A stretch of DNA of 64,000 nt from Staphylococcus lutrae (GTDB lineage: Bacteria; Bacillota; Bacilli; Staphylococcales; Staphylococcaceae), in assembly GCF_002101335.1 (NCBI RefSeq), contig NZ_CP020773.1, forward strand, positions 496,001 through 560,000, read 5' to 3'. The notes beneath the pieces are model-generated. The model was not told where the DNA came from, did not search any database, and was given only the letters and a program-made list of their open reading frames with translations. Numbering within the stretch: the stretch's first letter is position 1; each line of letters starts with the position of its first letter. A program made the position numbers and the translations under genes. Shown here piece by piece: positions 55,274-64,000 of this stretch.

Positions 55274-55708
55274 ATGGAAAACTTATTAAGAGACGAAAAT
55301 ATTTTATTAAACCAATCTATTTCTACACAAGAAGAAGCAATTGAAAAAGCAGGACAACTACTTGTAGATAGTGGTGTCGTTAAAGCAGGCTACGTACAAG
55401 CGATGAAAGACCGCGAACAAATTGTATCCACATTTATGGGTAACGCTTTAGCCATTCCACACGGCACAGATGAAGCGAAAAATGAAGTAATCGCATCAGG
55501 TTTATCATTATTACAAATTCCTGAAGGCTTAGACTGGAATGGTGAAGAAGTGAAAGTTGTGATTGGTATTGCTGGTAAAGATGGCGAACATTTAGACTTG
55601 TTATCACAAATTGCGATTACATTCAGTGAAGAAGAAAATGTAGACAAAGTCGTCAATGCGGCATCTCCACAAGCAATTCGTCAAGTGTTCGAGGAGGCGG
55701 ATGCATAA
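55274..55708 (+). CDS. mtlF: Mannitol PTS enzyme IIA
   Basis: A 144-residue IIA protein passing phosphate from HPr to MtlA. The active histidine is His63 in [12 protein letters not shown]. The ATG at 55274 ([12 protein letters not shown]) follows AAGGAGCG; a TTG two codons upstream is not favoured. Its stop overlaps the mtlD start (TAATG), which implies coupling. Confidence 0.97.
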   Translation: MENLLRDENILLNQSISTQEEAIEKAGQLLVDSGVVKAGYVQAMKDREQIVSTFMGNALAIPHGTDEAKNEVIASGLSLLQIPEGLDWNGEEVKVVIGIAGKDGEHLDLLSQIAITFSEEENVDKVVNAASPQAIRQVFEEADA

Positions 55709-56814
55709 TGAAAGCACTTCATTTTGGAGCAGGTAATATCGGTCGTGGTTTTATCGGCTTTATCCTCGCAGACAACCAGTTTGACGTGACATTTGCAGAT
55801 GTTAATACAGATATCGTCAATGCCCTTAAAGCAGAACAAGCTTATGAAGTGACACTTGCTGATGAGGCGCAAACAAAGACGACCATTCACAACGTCAATG
55901 CCATTCATTCTGCTGAAGAACCAGAAGCACTTAAAAACGCAATTTTAGAAGCAGATTTGATTACAACTGCAGTCGGTGTGAACATTTTACCTATCATCGC
56001 AAAATCATTAGCACCGATTTTAAAAACTCGTACCACACCTGTAAACATCGTCGCTTGTGAAAATGCGATTAATGCGACAGATGCATTGAAAGCAGCAATT
56101 TTAGATGAAGTGGAGACTTTAGATGACAACATTCATTTCTCTAACGCTGCCGTAGACCGTATCGTCCCTATTCAACACAATGAAAATATTTTAGATGTGA
56201 CAGTAGAACCATTTTACGAGTGGGTGATCGAACAAGCGACTTGGCACGGTCAACAATTGGACGGAGTGAAATATGTAGATGCACTCACACCTTATATCGA
56301 ACGCAAATTGCTGACAGTGAATACAGGTCATGCTTATCTTGCTTATGCAGGTCATTATTTCGGTCATCAAACGATTTTAGAAGCGGTTCATGATGAAAAG
56401 ATTGCAAAAGAATTAGAACGTACATTAACAGAAACAAGTCAATATATTACTAACACATTTGACTTTTCTGCAGAAGAACAAGCCGTATATCGTGAAAAAA
56501 TCATCGGCAGATACCACAATCAATATTTGTCAGATGACATTCAACGTGTCGGACGCGGTGTCTTAAGAAAATTAGGACCACAAGACCGTATTATGAAACC
56601 ATTGAAAGCATTATATGAATCCAACGAACCGCATGATGCGTTAACACAACTGGCCGCTTATGCACTCGTGTACAAAGATGCACAAGATCCAGAAGCTGTT
56701 CAAAAAGAAGAACGTATTCAAGCAGTCGGGGTTGAAACGTTTTTACAAGAACATGCTGAACTAGATGACAAATTGGCACATGCCATTGCGAACAAATATC
56801 AACAATTATCATAG
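55708..56814 (+). CDS. mtlD: Mannitol-1-phosphate 5-dehydrogenase
   Basis: A 368-residue NAD-dependent enzyme turning mannitol-1-phosphate into fructose-6-phosphate. The nucleotide-binding [11 protein letters not shown] is at the N-terminus, and the family signature [17 protein letters not shown] with its catalytic lysine lies in the middle. It ends the mtlA-R-F-D operon. In S. aureus this enzyme is linked to redox and osmotic tolerance. Confidence 0.97.
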   Translation: MKALHFGAGNIGRGFIGFILADNQFDVTFADVNTDIVNALKAEQAYEVTLADEAQTKTTIHNVNAIHSAEEPEALKNAILEADLITTAVGVNILPIIAKSLAPILKTRTTPVNIVACENAINATDALKAAILDEVETLDDNIHFSNAAVDRIVPIQHNENILDVTVEPFYEWVIEQATWHGQQLDGVKYVDALTPYIERKLLTVNTGHAYLAYAGHYFGHQTILEAVHDEKIAKELERTLTETSQYITNTFDFSAEEQAVYREKIIGRYHNQYLSDDIQRVGRGVLRKLGPQDRIMKPLKALYESNEPHDALTQLAAYALVYKDAQDPEAVQKEERIQAVGVETFLQEHAELDDKLAHAIANKYQQLS

Positions 56815-56818
56815 CATT

Positions 56819-56847
56819 TAAAAAGCTGGGTGTACATCCCAACTTTT
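56819..56847 (+). terminator. mtl operon terminator
   Basis: AAAAG..TGGG with CCCA..CTTTTT directly after the mtlD stop. Confidence 0.85.
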
Positions 56848-56939
56848 TATTACTTTTATAAAAATGAGTGATAAACTCTATGACCTAACTTATTACGCTT
56901 TATGTCTTTTTAAATACACTAAATAAGGAGGCAATACAA

Positions 56940-56975
56940 TTGAGTTTCTACCAACAAATGAATGGTATTTCTTAA
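56940..56975 (+). other. Eleven-codon TTG-started mini-ORF with strong SD
   Basis: AAGGAGG (56925-56931) is followed after 8 bases by TTG and ten further codons (LSFYQQMNGIS) to a TAA that lies at the base of the following hairpin. The spacing is ideal, but the peptide is very short and no other coding sequence follows on this strand. It may be the left-over start of a deleted gene or a leader peptide. Confidence 0.35.
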
Positions 56976-57037
56976 AAATAATGAACCCCCTCTCAACAAG
57001 GTATAGATGATACTTGTTAGAGGGGGTTCATTATTTT
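56974..57037. terminator. glmM terminator, bidirectional
   Basis: A stem of about 17 bp (AATAATGAACCCCCTCT and complement), continued by ACAAG/TTGT and TAT/ATA, with A/T runs on both sides. It touches the glmM stop codon. Confidence 0.95.
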
Positions 57038-58392
57038 TAAGTGTCTAAGCCCATTTTTTCTTCTACTACTTTTGCAATACGTTCTGCAAAGCCATGTGCA
57101 TCTTCGTCTGTTTTAGCTTCTACCATGACACGTACGAGTGGTTCTGTACCTGATGGGCGCACTAAAATACGACCTTCGTCATTCATTTCCGCTTCAACTT
57201 CCGCAATCACAGCTTTAACTTCTTGATTCTCTTCCACACCATATTTATCAGATACGCGGATGTTAATCAGAGATTGAGGATACTTCTTCATTTGAGCTGC
57301 CAATTCACTTAACTTCTTACCAGAACGTTTAACAACAGCTGCCAATTGAACACCTGTCAATAGACCATCACCCGTCGTATTGTAATCCATTAAAACGATG
57401 TGCCCCGATTGCTCACCACCTAAATTGTAATGACCTCGACGCATTTCTTCTACGACATAACGGTCTCCCACTTTGGTTTGATTGGATTGAATCCCTTCTG
57501 CTTCTAATGCTTTGTAGAAACCTAAGTTACTCATCACTGTGGACACAATCATATTATCATTCAATTCTTGATTTTTCGCCATCTCTTGTCCGATAACAAA
57601 CATAATTTGGTCACCATCGACAATTTGACCTTTTTCATCGACTGCGATTAATCGGTCCCCATCACCATCAAATGCTAAGCCAAAATCACATTCATTATCG
57701 ACAACTTTTTGTGCTAACGCTTGTGGATGTGTAGATCCTGTTTCATCATTAATATTGTAACCATCTGGATTACAGCCAATTGTCACTGTATCTGCTTCAA
57801 GGTCACCGAATAAAAATGGTGCTAGTGCTGCTGTTGAACCGTGTGCACCGTCCAACGCAATTTTTAACCCTTCTAAATTCACTTCTATCGTCGATTTCAA
57901 ATAACTTAAATATTTTTGAGCGCCTTCAAAATAGTCGGAAATATGGACAAGATCCGTACCAGTTGGGCGCGGTAAATCTGGATGATCTTGATCGAGTAAT
58001 TGTTCAATTTCGTTTTCTTGTTCGTCTGATAGTTTGAAACCATCTGAACCAAAAAACTTAATACCATTGTCCGCTACCGGATTATGTGAAGCTGAAATCA
58101 TCACACCTAATTCTGCATCCATTTCTCTCGTTAAATAAGCAACACCCGGAGTAGAAATCACGCCTAAACGCATGACTTCAGCGCCTATTGACACGAGTCC
58201 AGCAATCAATGCATTCTCTAACATTTCTCCTGACACGCGTGTATCTTTTCCGACGAGTACACGAGGATGTTTTTTGTGTTCATTATGTGCTAAAACATAA
58301 CCACCATAACGTCCTAACTTAAACGCTAATTCAGGTGTGAGTTCTTGGTTAGCAACGCCTCTTACACCGTCTGTACCAAAATATTTACCCAT
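57037..58392 (-). CDS. glmM: Phosphoglucosamine mutase
   Basis: A 451-residue alpha-D-phosphohexomutase converting glucosamine-6-P to glucosamine-1-P on the way to UDP-GlcNAc. The phospho-serine is Ser102 in ISASHNP, the metal loop DGDGDR and the sugar-binding GEQSGH are present, and the phosphate-binding [10 protein letters not shown] is near the C-terminus. Third gene of the cdaA-cdaR-glmM operon; in several Firmicutes GlmM binds and inhibits CdaA. Confidence 0.98.
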   Translation of the reverse strand: MGKYFGTDGVRGVANQELTPELAFKLGRYGGYVLAHNEHKKHPRVLVGKDTRVSGEMLENALIAGLVSIGAEVMRLGVISTPGVAYLTREMDAELGVMISASHNPVADNGIKFFGSDGFKLSDEQENEIEQLLDQDHPDLPRPTGTDLVHISDYFEGAQKYLSYLKSTIEVNLEGLKIALDGAHGSTAALAPFLFGDLEADTVTIGCNPDGYNINDETGSTHPQALAQKVVDNECDFGLAFDGDGDRLIAVDEKGQIVDGDQIMFVIGQEMAKNQELNDNMIVSTVMSNLGFYKALEAEGIQSNQTKVGDRYVVEEMRRGHYNLGGEQSGHIVLMDYNTTGDGLLTGVQLAAVVKRSGKKLSELAAQMKKYPQSLINIRVSDKYGVEENQEVKAVIAEVEAEMNDEGRILVRPSGTEPLVRVMVEAKTDEDAHGFAERIAKVVEEKMGLDT

Positions 58393-58420
58393 AAATCATA
58401 TCTCCTTTTATGTTCATTCA

Positions 58421-59353
58421 TTATTCAACTTTTATCTTTGCTTTTAAAGCTTCTGGTTTGGCATCTGTCACATTTTTCGGCAAATCTAATTTGACTTCTT
58501 TTTCTGTATCAGATGAAATACCGTTGACATCCACTTCACCAGTAATTTCAGATATATTGGCTAAATCTTGACGGTTACCTATAATTTCAATCGTATCAGA
58601 ATCGACATCAATATCAGAAACCTTTAAGCCATTTGCAGGCGTCCCTTTTAAAGACACTTCCAGTTTCACCTTTTTGGAATACGGTTCAACTTCTGTCGTT
58701 AATGTCACCGTCGAAGGTACGACTTGGACATCGAGCTTATTCATATTTTTATCGAATACAAATACATTTGCTTCTCCTGTTGTTTTATCCGAAATATTAT
58801 TTTCGTTACGGTAGCTGGCTTTCACAAATGCAATCCGATCCAATTGGGCCTTACCTCCCGTAATTTTAACCGTTTCTGGTGACACAGTTGTTTCTTTAAT
58901 TTTGTAGTTTGGATGGATTGAATATGGACTGACATTCGGCTCAACATTATAAGTTCTCGTTTCCTTTTTTTCAACAGATAAGGTCACTTCTTTCGGATAA
59001 ACACGATAATTGATGTCTTTGTCTAATCCACGGACTTGAAAACCGACTGTATATTCACCTGGCTGTGTATTTGAAGCATCTAATACGACTTTAAAGTCCT
59101 CAATTTTTTGTGCTCGTAATACTTTGGATTGCGGACCAGTGAGCTCGACATCTACAGTATCAGGTGCACCCGAAATATAAAGGCTATTGTCATTGTTAAT
59201 CACTTCAACAGCGACATTTTTAATCGTTTTATTACCATCATTCGATACATTGTCCGTACTAAATGCATCTCCCAATACATGATTGACTGACAAGAAGAGT
59301 AATAATGCTAAGATTAAGGCTGTAAAACGTAAACCCCATTTTGATTCCAACAT
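58421..59353 (-). CDS. cdaR: CdaA regulatory protein CdaR (YbbR domains)
   Basis: A 310-residue protein: one N-terminal membrane helix (about 8-28, RFTALILALLLFLSVNHVL), then extracellular YbbR repeats (about 50-310; recurring KxVxLxVxxxG and PxxVxxTG patterns). It regulates the cyclase CdaA. The ATG directly abuts the cdaA stop. Confidence 0.95.
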   Translation of the reverse strand: MLESKWGLRFTALILALLLFLSVNHVLGDAFSTDNVSNDGNKTIKNVAVEVINNDNSLYISGAPDTVDVELTGPQSKVLRAQKIEDFKVVLDASNTQPGEYTVGFQVRGLDKDINYRVYPKEVTLSVEKKETRTYNVEPNVSPYSIHPNYKIKETTVSPETVKITGGKAQLDRIAFVKASYRNENNISDKTTGEANVFVFDKNMNKLDVQVVPSTVTLTTEVEPYSKKVKLEVSLKGTPANGLKVSDIDVDSDTIEIIGNRQDLANISEITGEVDVNGISSDTEKEVKLDLPKNVTDAKPEALKAKIKVE

Positions 59354-60160
59354 TTACTTCATACCTTTCTTTCCAAAGTGTGCACCGAACCAATGCTCAG
59401 ATAACAGTTCTTCAAAGACTTCTGGTGAAATATCTTTTCTGAGTTTCCCATCAAATGTCACTGAAATAGACCCTGTCTCCTCTGATACAACCACTGTAAA
59501 AGCATCAGAAACTTCAGAAATACCAACCGCTGCACGATGACGTGTTCCAAGGCTTTTAGCAATTTTGGGGCTGTCTGACAGCGGTAAATAACTGGCAGCA
59601 GTCGCAATTTTGTCCCCTTGTATAATCATCGCACCATCATGTAAAGGCGTATTTGGAATAAAAACATTCGTTAAAAGCTCTTGTGAGATATCAGAATGCA
59701 TCGGTATACCTGTCTCTATGTAATCCTGTAGCCCTGTTTCTTTTTCAAAAACGATGAGCGCCCCAATTCGTCGCTTTGCCATATACTGTACAGCCTTTGA
59801 TACAGCATCCACGAGCTTTGGTACTTCAACAGTAGATGTCGCCGAATAACGTTTGAACAAACTCCCTCTTCCAAGTTGCTCTAACGCACGTCTGATTTCT
59901 GGTTGAAAGATGACAATAATGGCTAAAAATCCCCATTGCAAGACCAAATCAAACAATCTTGAAGTTGTCGTAAGTTGTAAATATTCACTTACCGCTTTCC
60001 CCACAAGTATGAATAATATCCCTTTTAATAATTGAATTGCTTTCGTCCCTTTAAAGACTGTAATCAGTAAATAAATGACATACCATACAATTAATAAATC
60101 TAGAATACCTGTGATAACCTCAAGCGTACTTAAATTTTCAAAGAGGTGTGTGATTTGCAT
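59354..60160 (-). CDS. cdaA: Diadenylate cyclase CdaA (DacA)
   Basis: A 268-residue membrane enzyme making c-di-AMP from two ATP. Three N-terminal helices (about 10-95) anchor a DAC domain with the catalytic DGA (175-177) and RHR (207-209) motifs. c-di-AMP controls potassium/osmolyte transport and wall stability in staphylococci. The ATG follows GGAGGAG. First gene of the operon with cdaR and glmM. Confidence 0.97.
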   Translation of the reverse strand: MQITHLFENLSTLEVITGILDLLIVWYVIYLLITVFKGTKAIQLLKGILFILVGKAVSEYLQLTTTSRLFDLVLQWGFLAIIVIFQPEIRRALEQLGRGSLFKRYSATSTVEVPKLVDAVSKAVQYMAKRRIGALIVFEKETGLQDYIETGIPMHSDISQELLTNVFIPNTPLHDGAMIIQGDKIATAASYLPLSDSPKIAKSLGTRHRAAVGISEVSDAFTVVVSEETGSISVTFDGKLRKDISPEVFEELLSEHWFGAHFGKKGMK

Positions 60161-60436
60161 AGTATCTCCTCCGGTAATCTATTCCCATGCCCTATATTAT
60201 ACCAATGTTAATCTCAGTTTGTCATATAGGAGTATGATGAAATCGCATTTAAATTTTCATATTTACGTATTGCTTAAAGGGACCTCTGTTTTACTGTTGA
60301 TCATTATGTATACTTTTCCCTATTTCTCTTAATATTCTCCATTTCAAAGTAAGGATAGTAGTGGCGACCGTCTCTGCTATAGATGTCTACATGTCTCGAC
60401 AGACTTGTACAAAAGTCCGATGAAGCACAGACAACA
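60161..60436. other. Intergenic region upstream of cdaA
   Basis: Part of a 355-base gap ending with the rocF hairpin at 60437-60474. It should contain the cdaA promoter; I see no ORF worth calling. Confidence 0.4.
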
Positions 60437-60474
60437 TCAAACGAGGTGAATACGTGCACGTTCACCTCGTTTGA
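60437..60474 (-). terminator. Perfect 14-bp hairpin after rocF
   Basis: TCAAACGAGGTGAA and its exact complement flank a 10-base loop that is itself self-complementary (CGTGCACG). It lies 40 bases past the rocF stop. The U-run is poor (TTTGATGTTGT), so it may act as a stability hairpin as well as a terminator. Confidence 0.65.
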
Positions 60475-60515
60475 TCTAGATAAGACTAGCGCTTATCCGA
60501 TTGAATATGACGCGT

Positions 60516-61421
60516 TTACAATAACGTTTCTCCAAAGAATGAGCCGAGTAATGCGACCGCTTGCTCTGCAGTCCGATTTTCTCTATCTAATAACGGATTG
60601 ACTTCCACAATATCCATTGACGTAATCAATCCTGAAGCATTTAACAATTCTAACGCGTAGTGGCTTTCCCGATAAGTTAACCCTCCCGAAACTTTAGTGC
60701 CTGTACCTGGTGTTTCATTTGGATCTAATGCATCAACATCTAATGATAAATGAACGCCGTCTGTTTTATCTTTCAAATACGCAATACTTTCTTCAATTAT
60801 AGGACGTATACCTCGTTCATCAATGTCGGCCATTGTATACGTTCTAATTTGATGTTGTTTGATATAGGCCCGTTCCCCATAATCCAAATCTCGCATACCG
60901 ATAAGGACAATATTTTCAGGTTTCACTTTCGGCATAAAACCACCGAGTTGAACTAATTGTGAATCCCCTTCACCAGCCAAAATGCGAAGTGGCATGCCAT
61001 GGACATTTCCAGAAGGTGATTCTTCAGGGACATTTAAGTCACCATGGGCATCATACCAAATAACGCCTAATTGCTGATAATGTTCTGCTACTCCGGAAAT
61101 AGAACCAATCGCTAACGAATGATCTCCGCCAAGAATAACTGGAAAATGGTTTTGACGAATACTTTCCGATACTTTATCTTTTAACGCTTTAGAAAATGTA
61201 AGAATTTCCTCATAGTTTTGTAATCCCTCTTGTTGAGAGGTGAATTTCTCAATATCTACTCGAGGTGCTTCAACATTTCCTGAATCAATGACTTGATGCC
61301 CTATACGTTTTAATCTTGGTAATGCACCTGCATAACGAATTGCATCTGGACCTAAATCAACCCCTAATTTCTTTTGTCCAAAAGTTGTTGGTGCACCGAT
61401 AAGTTCTATTGTCTTATCCAT
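60516..61421 (-). CDS. rocF: Arginase
   Basis: A 301-residue binuclear manganese enzyme splitting arginine into ornithine and urea. Metal ligands are seen in [18 protein letters not shown] and SLDVDALDP. In staphylococci it feeds the urea cycle remnant and urease and supports acid resistance. The start follows GGGGCGAGG. It is monocistronic between its own promoter (61501-61529) and hairpin. Confidence 0.97.
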   Translation of the reverse strand: MDKTIELIGAPTTFGQKKLGVDLGPDAIRYAGALPRLKRIGHQVIDSGNVEAPRVDIEKFTSQQEGLQNYEEILTFSKALKDKVSESIRQNHFPVILGGDHSLAIGSISGVAEHYQQLGVIWYDAHGDLNVPEESPSGNVHGMPLRILAGEGDSQLVQLGGFMPKVKPENIVLIGMRDLDYGERAYIKQHQIRTYTMADIDERGIRPIIEESIAYLKDKTDGVHLSLDVDALDPNETPGTGTKVSGGLTYRESHYALELLNASGLITSMDIVEVNPLLDRENRTAEQAVALLGSFFGETLL

Positions 61422-61832
61422 TTGCCTCGCCCCTTCATTATCGTTTATCTGATGCGGTTAAACTACCCCTTTGTTCTTATTTAACACACATACAATGTCA
61501 GAATAATATTTTAAAGACTTAAATTCAAGTCAGGTATCATTTGTACAAACAGCTCGTATTCAACTATATGTTATTTTATGAATTTTTATTTAGTAAAAAC
61601 GAGGAGAATCGGTTTTTTTATTTATGAAAACGATATTTTTATGCATTAAAAATATATCTTATTATCGATATTCAAAATACATCTAGGAAAACAAACCACA
61701 CATGATATTGATAAAAAACGCGCTTTTGAATAAGACATCACATACATAATGATGAAAATAGGAGAGTCGGAATGAAGACTTTAGAGAGAAGGAAACCATC
61801 GCTTGTTGACGCCACTTTTTGATCAAAATAAA
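61422..61832. other. Intergenic region, rrn terminator to rocF
   Basis: About 410 AT-rich bases. It holds the rocF promoter (61501-61529) and no ORF that I would call. It may contain regulatory sites for arginine or carbon control that I cannot define. Confidence 0.4.
61501..61529 (-). promoter_or_regulatory. rocF promoter
   Basis: TTGAAT (61524-61529), a 17-base spacer and TATTCT (61501-61506) on the minus strand, about 75 bases before the ATG. Confidence 0.65.
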
Positions 61833-61860
61833 AAACCTTATTCAATGAAGAATAAGGTTT
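61833..61860 (-). terminator. rRNA/tRNA operon terminator
   Basis: AAACCTTATTC and complement around a short loop, followed by TTTTTTATTTT on the minus strand just after tRNA-Lys. Confidence 0.92.
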
Positions 61861-61865
61861 GATAG

Positions 61866-61938
61866 TGAGCCATAGAGGATTTGAACCTCTGACCCTCTGA
61901 TTAAAAGTCAGATGCTCTACCAGCTGAGCTAATGGCTC
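61866..61938 (-). tRNA. tRNA-Lys (TTT)
   Basis: A complete cloverleaf of 73 bases: acceptor GAGCCAT/ATGGCTC, T-loop GTTCAAATC, anticodon TTT in CTTTTAA, discriminator A. CCA is not encoded. Last gene of the operon. Confidence 0.97.
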
Positions 61939-61942
61939 TTGG

Positions 61943-62014
61943 CTGGGCTAGCTGGATTCGAACCAGCGAGTGACGGAGTCAAAGTCCGTTGCCTTACCGC
62001 TTGGCTATAGCCCA
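61943..62014 (-). tRNA. tRNA-Gln (TTG)
   Basis: A 72-base cloverleaf: acceptor TGGGCTA/TAGCCCA, T-loop GTTCGAATC, anticodon TTG in CTTTGAC, discriminator G followed by an encoded CCA. Confidence 0.97.
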
Positions 62015-62024
62015 TAAACAATGG

Positions 62025-62105
62025 TGGAGGGGGGCAGATTCGAACTGCCGAACCCGAAGGAGCGGATTTACAGTCCGCCGCGTTTAGCCACTTCGCTACC
62101 CCTCC
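62025..62105 (-). tRNA. tRNA-Tyr (GTA)
   Basis: An 81-base class II tRNA with a long variable arm (TCCTTCGGG region): acceptor GGAGGGG/CCCCTCC, anticodon GTA in CTGTAAA, encoded CCA after the discriminator A. Confidence 0.97.
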
Positions 62106-62127
62106 GTATGTATGAAATTTAAAATGG

Positions 62128-62200
62128 TGGAGAATGACGGGTTCGAACCGCCGACCCTCTGCTTGTAAGGCAGATGCTCTCCCAGCTGAGCTAATTCTCC
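62128..62200 (-). tRNA. tRNA-Val (TAC)
   Basis: A 73-base cloverleaf: acceptor GGAGAAT/ATTCTCC, anticodon TAC in CTTACAA, T-loop GTTCGAACC, encoded CCA. Confidence 0.97.
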
Positions 62201-62210
62201 ATATTTGAAA

Positions 62211-62282
62211 TGACCCCTACGGGACTCGAACCCGTGTTACCGCCGTGAAAGGGCGGTGTCTTAACCGCTTGACCAAGGGGCC
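62211..62282 (-). tRNA. tRNA-Glu (TTC)
   Basis: A 72-base cloverleaf: acceptor GGCCCCT/AGGGGTC with one G/T pair, anticodon TTC in CTTTCAC, T-loop GTTCGAGTC. No CCA is encoded after the discriminator A. Confidence 0.97.
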
Positions 62283-62286
62283 ATGG

Positions 62287-62358
62287 CTCCACAGGTAGGA
62301 CTCGAACCTACGACCGATCGGTTAACAGCCGATAGCTCTACCACTGAGCTACTGTGGA
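62287..62358 (-). tRNA. tRNA-Asn (GTT)
   Basis: A 72-base cloverleaf: acceptor TCCACAG/CTGTGGA, anticodon GTT in CTGTTAA, T-loop GTTCGAGTC, discriminator G and an encoded CCA. First tRNA after the 5S gene. Confidence 0.97.
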
Positions 62359-62368
62359 ATAATTTGAA

Positions 62369-62482
62369 CCTGGCACCGTCCTACTCTCGCGGAACGTAAG
62401 TCCGACTACCATCGGCGCTAAAGAGCTTAACTTCTGTGTTCGGCATGGGAACAGGTGTGACCTCTTTGCCATTGGCACCAGA
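62369..62482 (-). rRNA. 5S ribosomal RNA
   Basis: About 114 bases. Terminal stem CTGGTGCC/GGTGCCAG; the conserved interior (CACACCTGTTCCCATGCCG, GAAGTTAAGCTC, GATGGTAGT) matches bacterial 5S. End points are approximate. Confidence 0.96.
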
Positions 62483-62563
62483 TTCATCATATTGAATGTG
62501 TATACATTCAAAACTAGATAGTAAGTATCGTATTTATCAATAAAACCTAATGAACATCATTTT

Positions 62564-64000
<1,437 letters not shown>

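Noticed and set aside
60383-60601. A 72-residue plus-strand frame over the rocF 3' end
   Set aside because: It runs through the rocF hairpin and lacks a ribosome-binding site.

Overview
This window is chromosomal DNA from a Staphylococcus. The gene order (ssb paralogue-ywpF-fabZ-murA-atp operon-upp-glyA-prfA-tdk-rpmE2-rho-murZ-fbaA-pyrG-rpoE-luxS-glmS-mtl-glmM-cda-rocF-rrn), the low GC, strong GGAGG ribosome-binding sites and the protein sequences all resemble the S. aureus core backbone. It is probably not S. aureus itself: no deoC lies between pdp and deoD, no dps follows deoD, and several neighbours differ. A hyicus/intermedius-group species is possible, but the sequence does not settle this. 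I see no prophage, insertion sequence, CRISPR array or integrase.

Left part (1-21.3 kb): after a 494-base stretch with no gene but a structured element come an SSB paralogue and ywpF, then fabZ/small membrane protein/murA. The complete F1Fo ATP synthase operon (atpI-B-E-F-H-A-G-D-C, minus strand) follows, then wecB/mnaA, upp and glyA, a TIGR01440 protein, a YwlE/PtpB-type arginine phosphatase, the tRNA t6A enzyme Sua5/YwlC, prmC-prfA, tdk, rpmE2 and rho. Most are on the minus strand and tightly packed.

Middle (21.5-42.3 kb): aldehyde dehydrogenase, an HxlR regulator, the second UDP-GlcNAc enolpyruvyl transferase murZ, fbaA, glpT, pyrG (with a leader whose start site and terminator fit CTP-sensing by reiterative transcription), rpoE, a double GNAT acetyltransferase, a BCCT transporter, coaW and a DUF2750 protein. 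A SAM-I (S-box) riboswitch then leads an M20 amidohydrolase and an ATP-grasp gene, the latter broken by a one-base frameshift in a G tract. It sits beside divergent luxS. Next are pdp, deoD and a DCC/DUF393 protein.

Right part (42.4-64 kb): an unusual protein with two EVE domains fused to a McrB/AAA_5-like domain that has lost its Walker A motif and catalytic glutamate; manA; a GntR/FCD regulator divergent from an unrecognised membrane protein; a Cof-type HAD phosphatase; and glmS with its self-cleaving glmS ribozyme leader. The mannitol operon mtlA-mtlR-mtlF-mtlD, the c-di-AMP/cell-wall operon cdaA-cdaR-glmM and rocF follow. The window ends in the distal half of an rRNA operon on the minus strand (23S 3' part, 5S, tRNAs Asn-Glu-Val-Tyr-Gln-Lys, terminator).

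Several genes converge on cell-wall precursor supply: glmS (glucosamine-6-P), glmM (glucosamine-1-P), murA/murZ (first committed step) and mnaA (ManNAc for teichoic acid), with cdaA linked to wall homeostasis. The points most worth following up are the EVE-EVE-pseudo-AAA protein, the SAM-riboswitch-controlled M20/ATP-grasp operon with its frameshift, and the unexplained structured element near 246-352.
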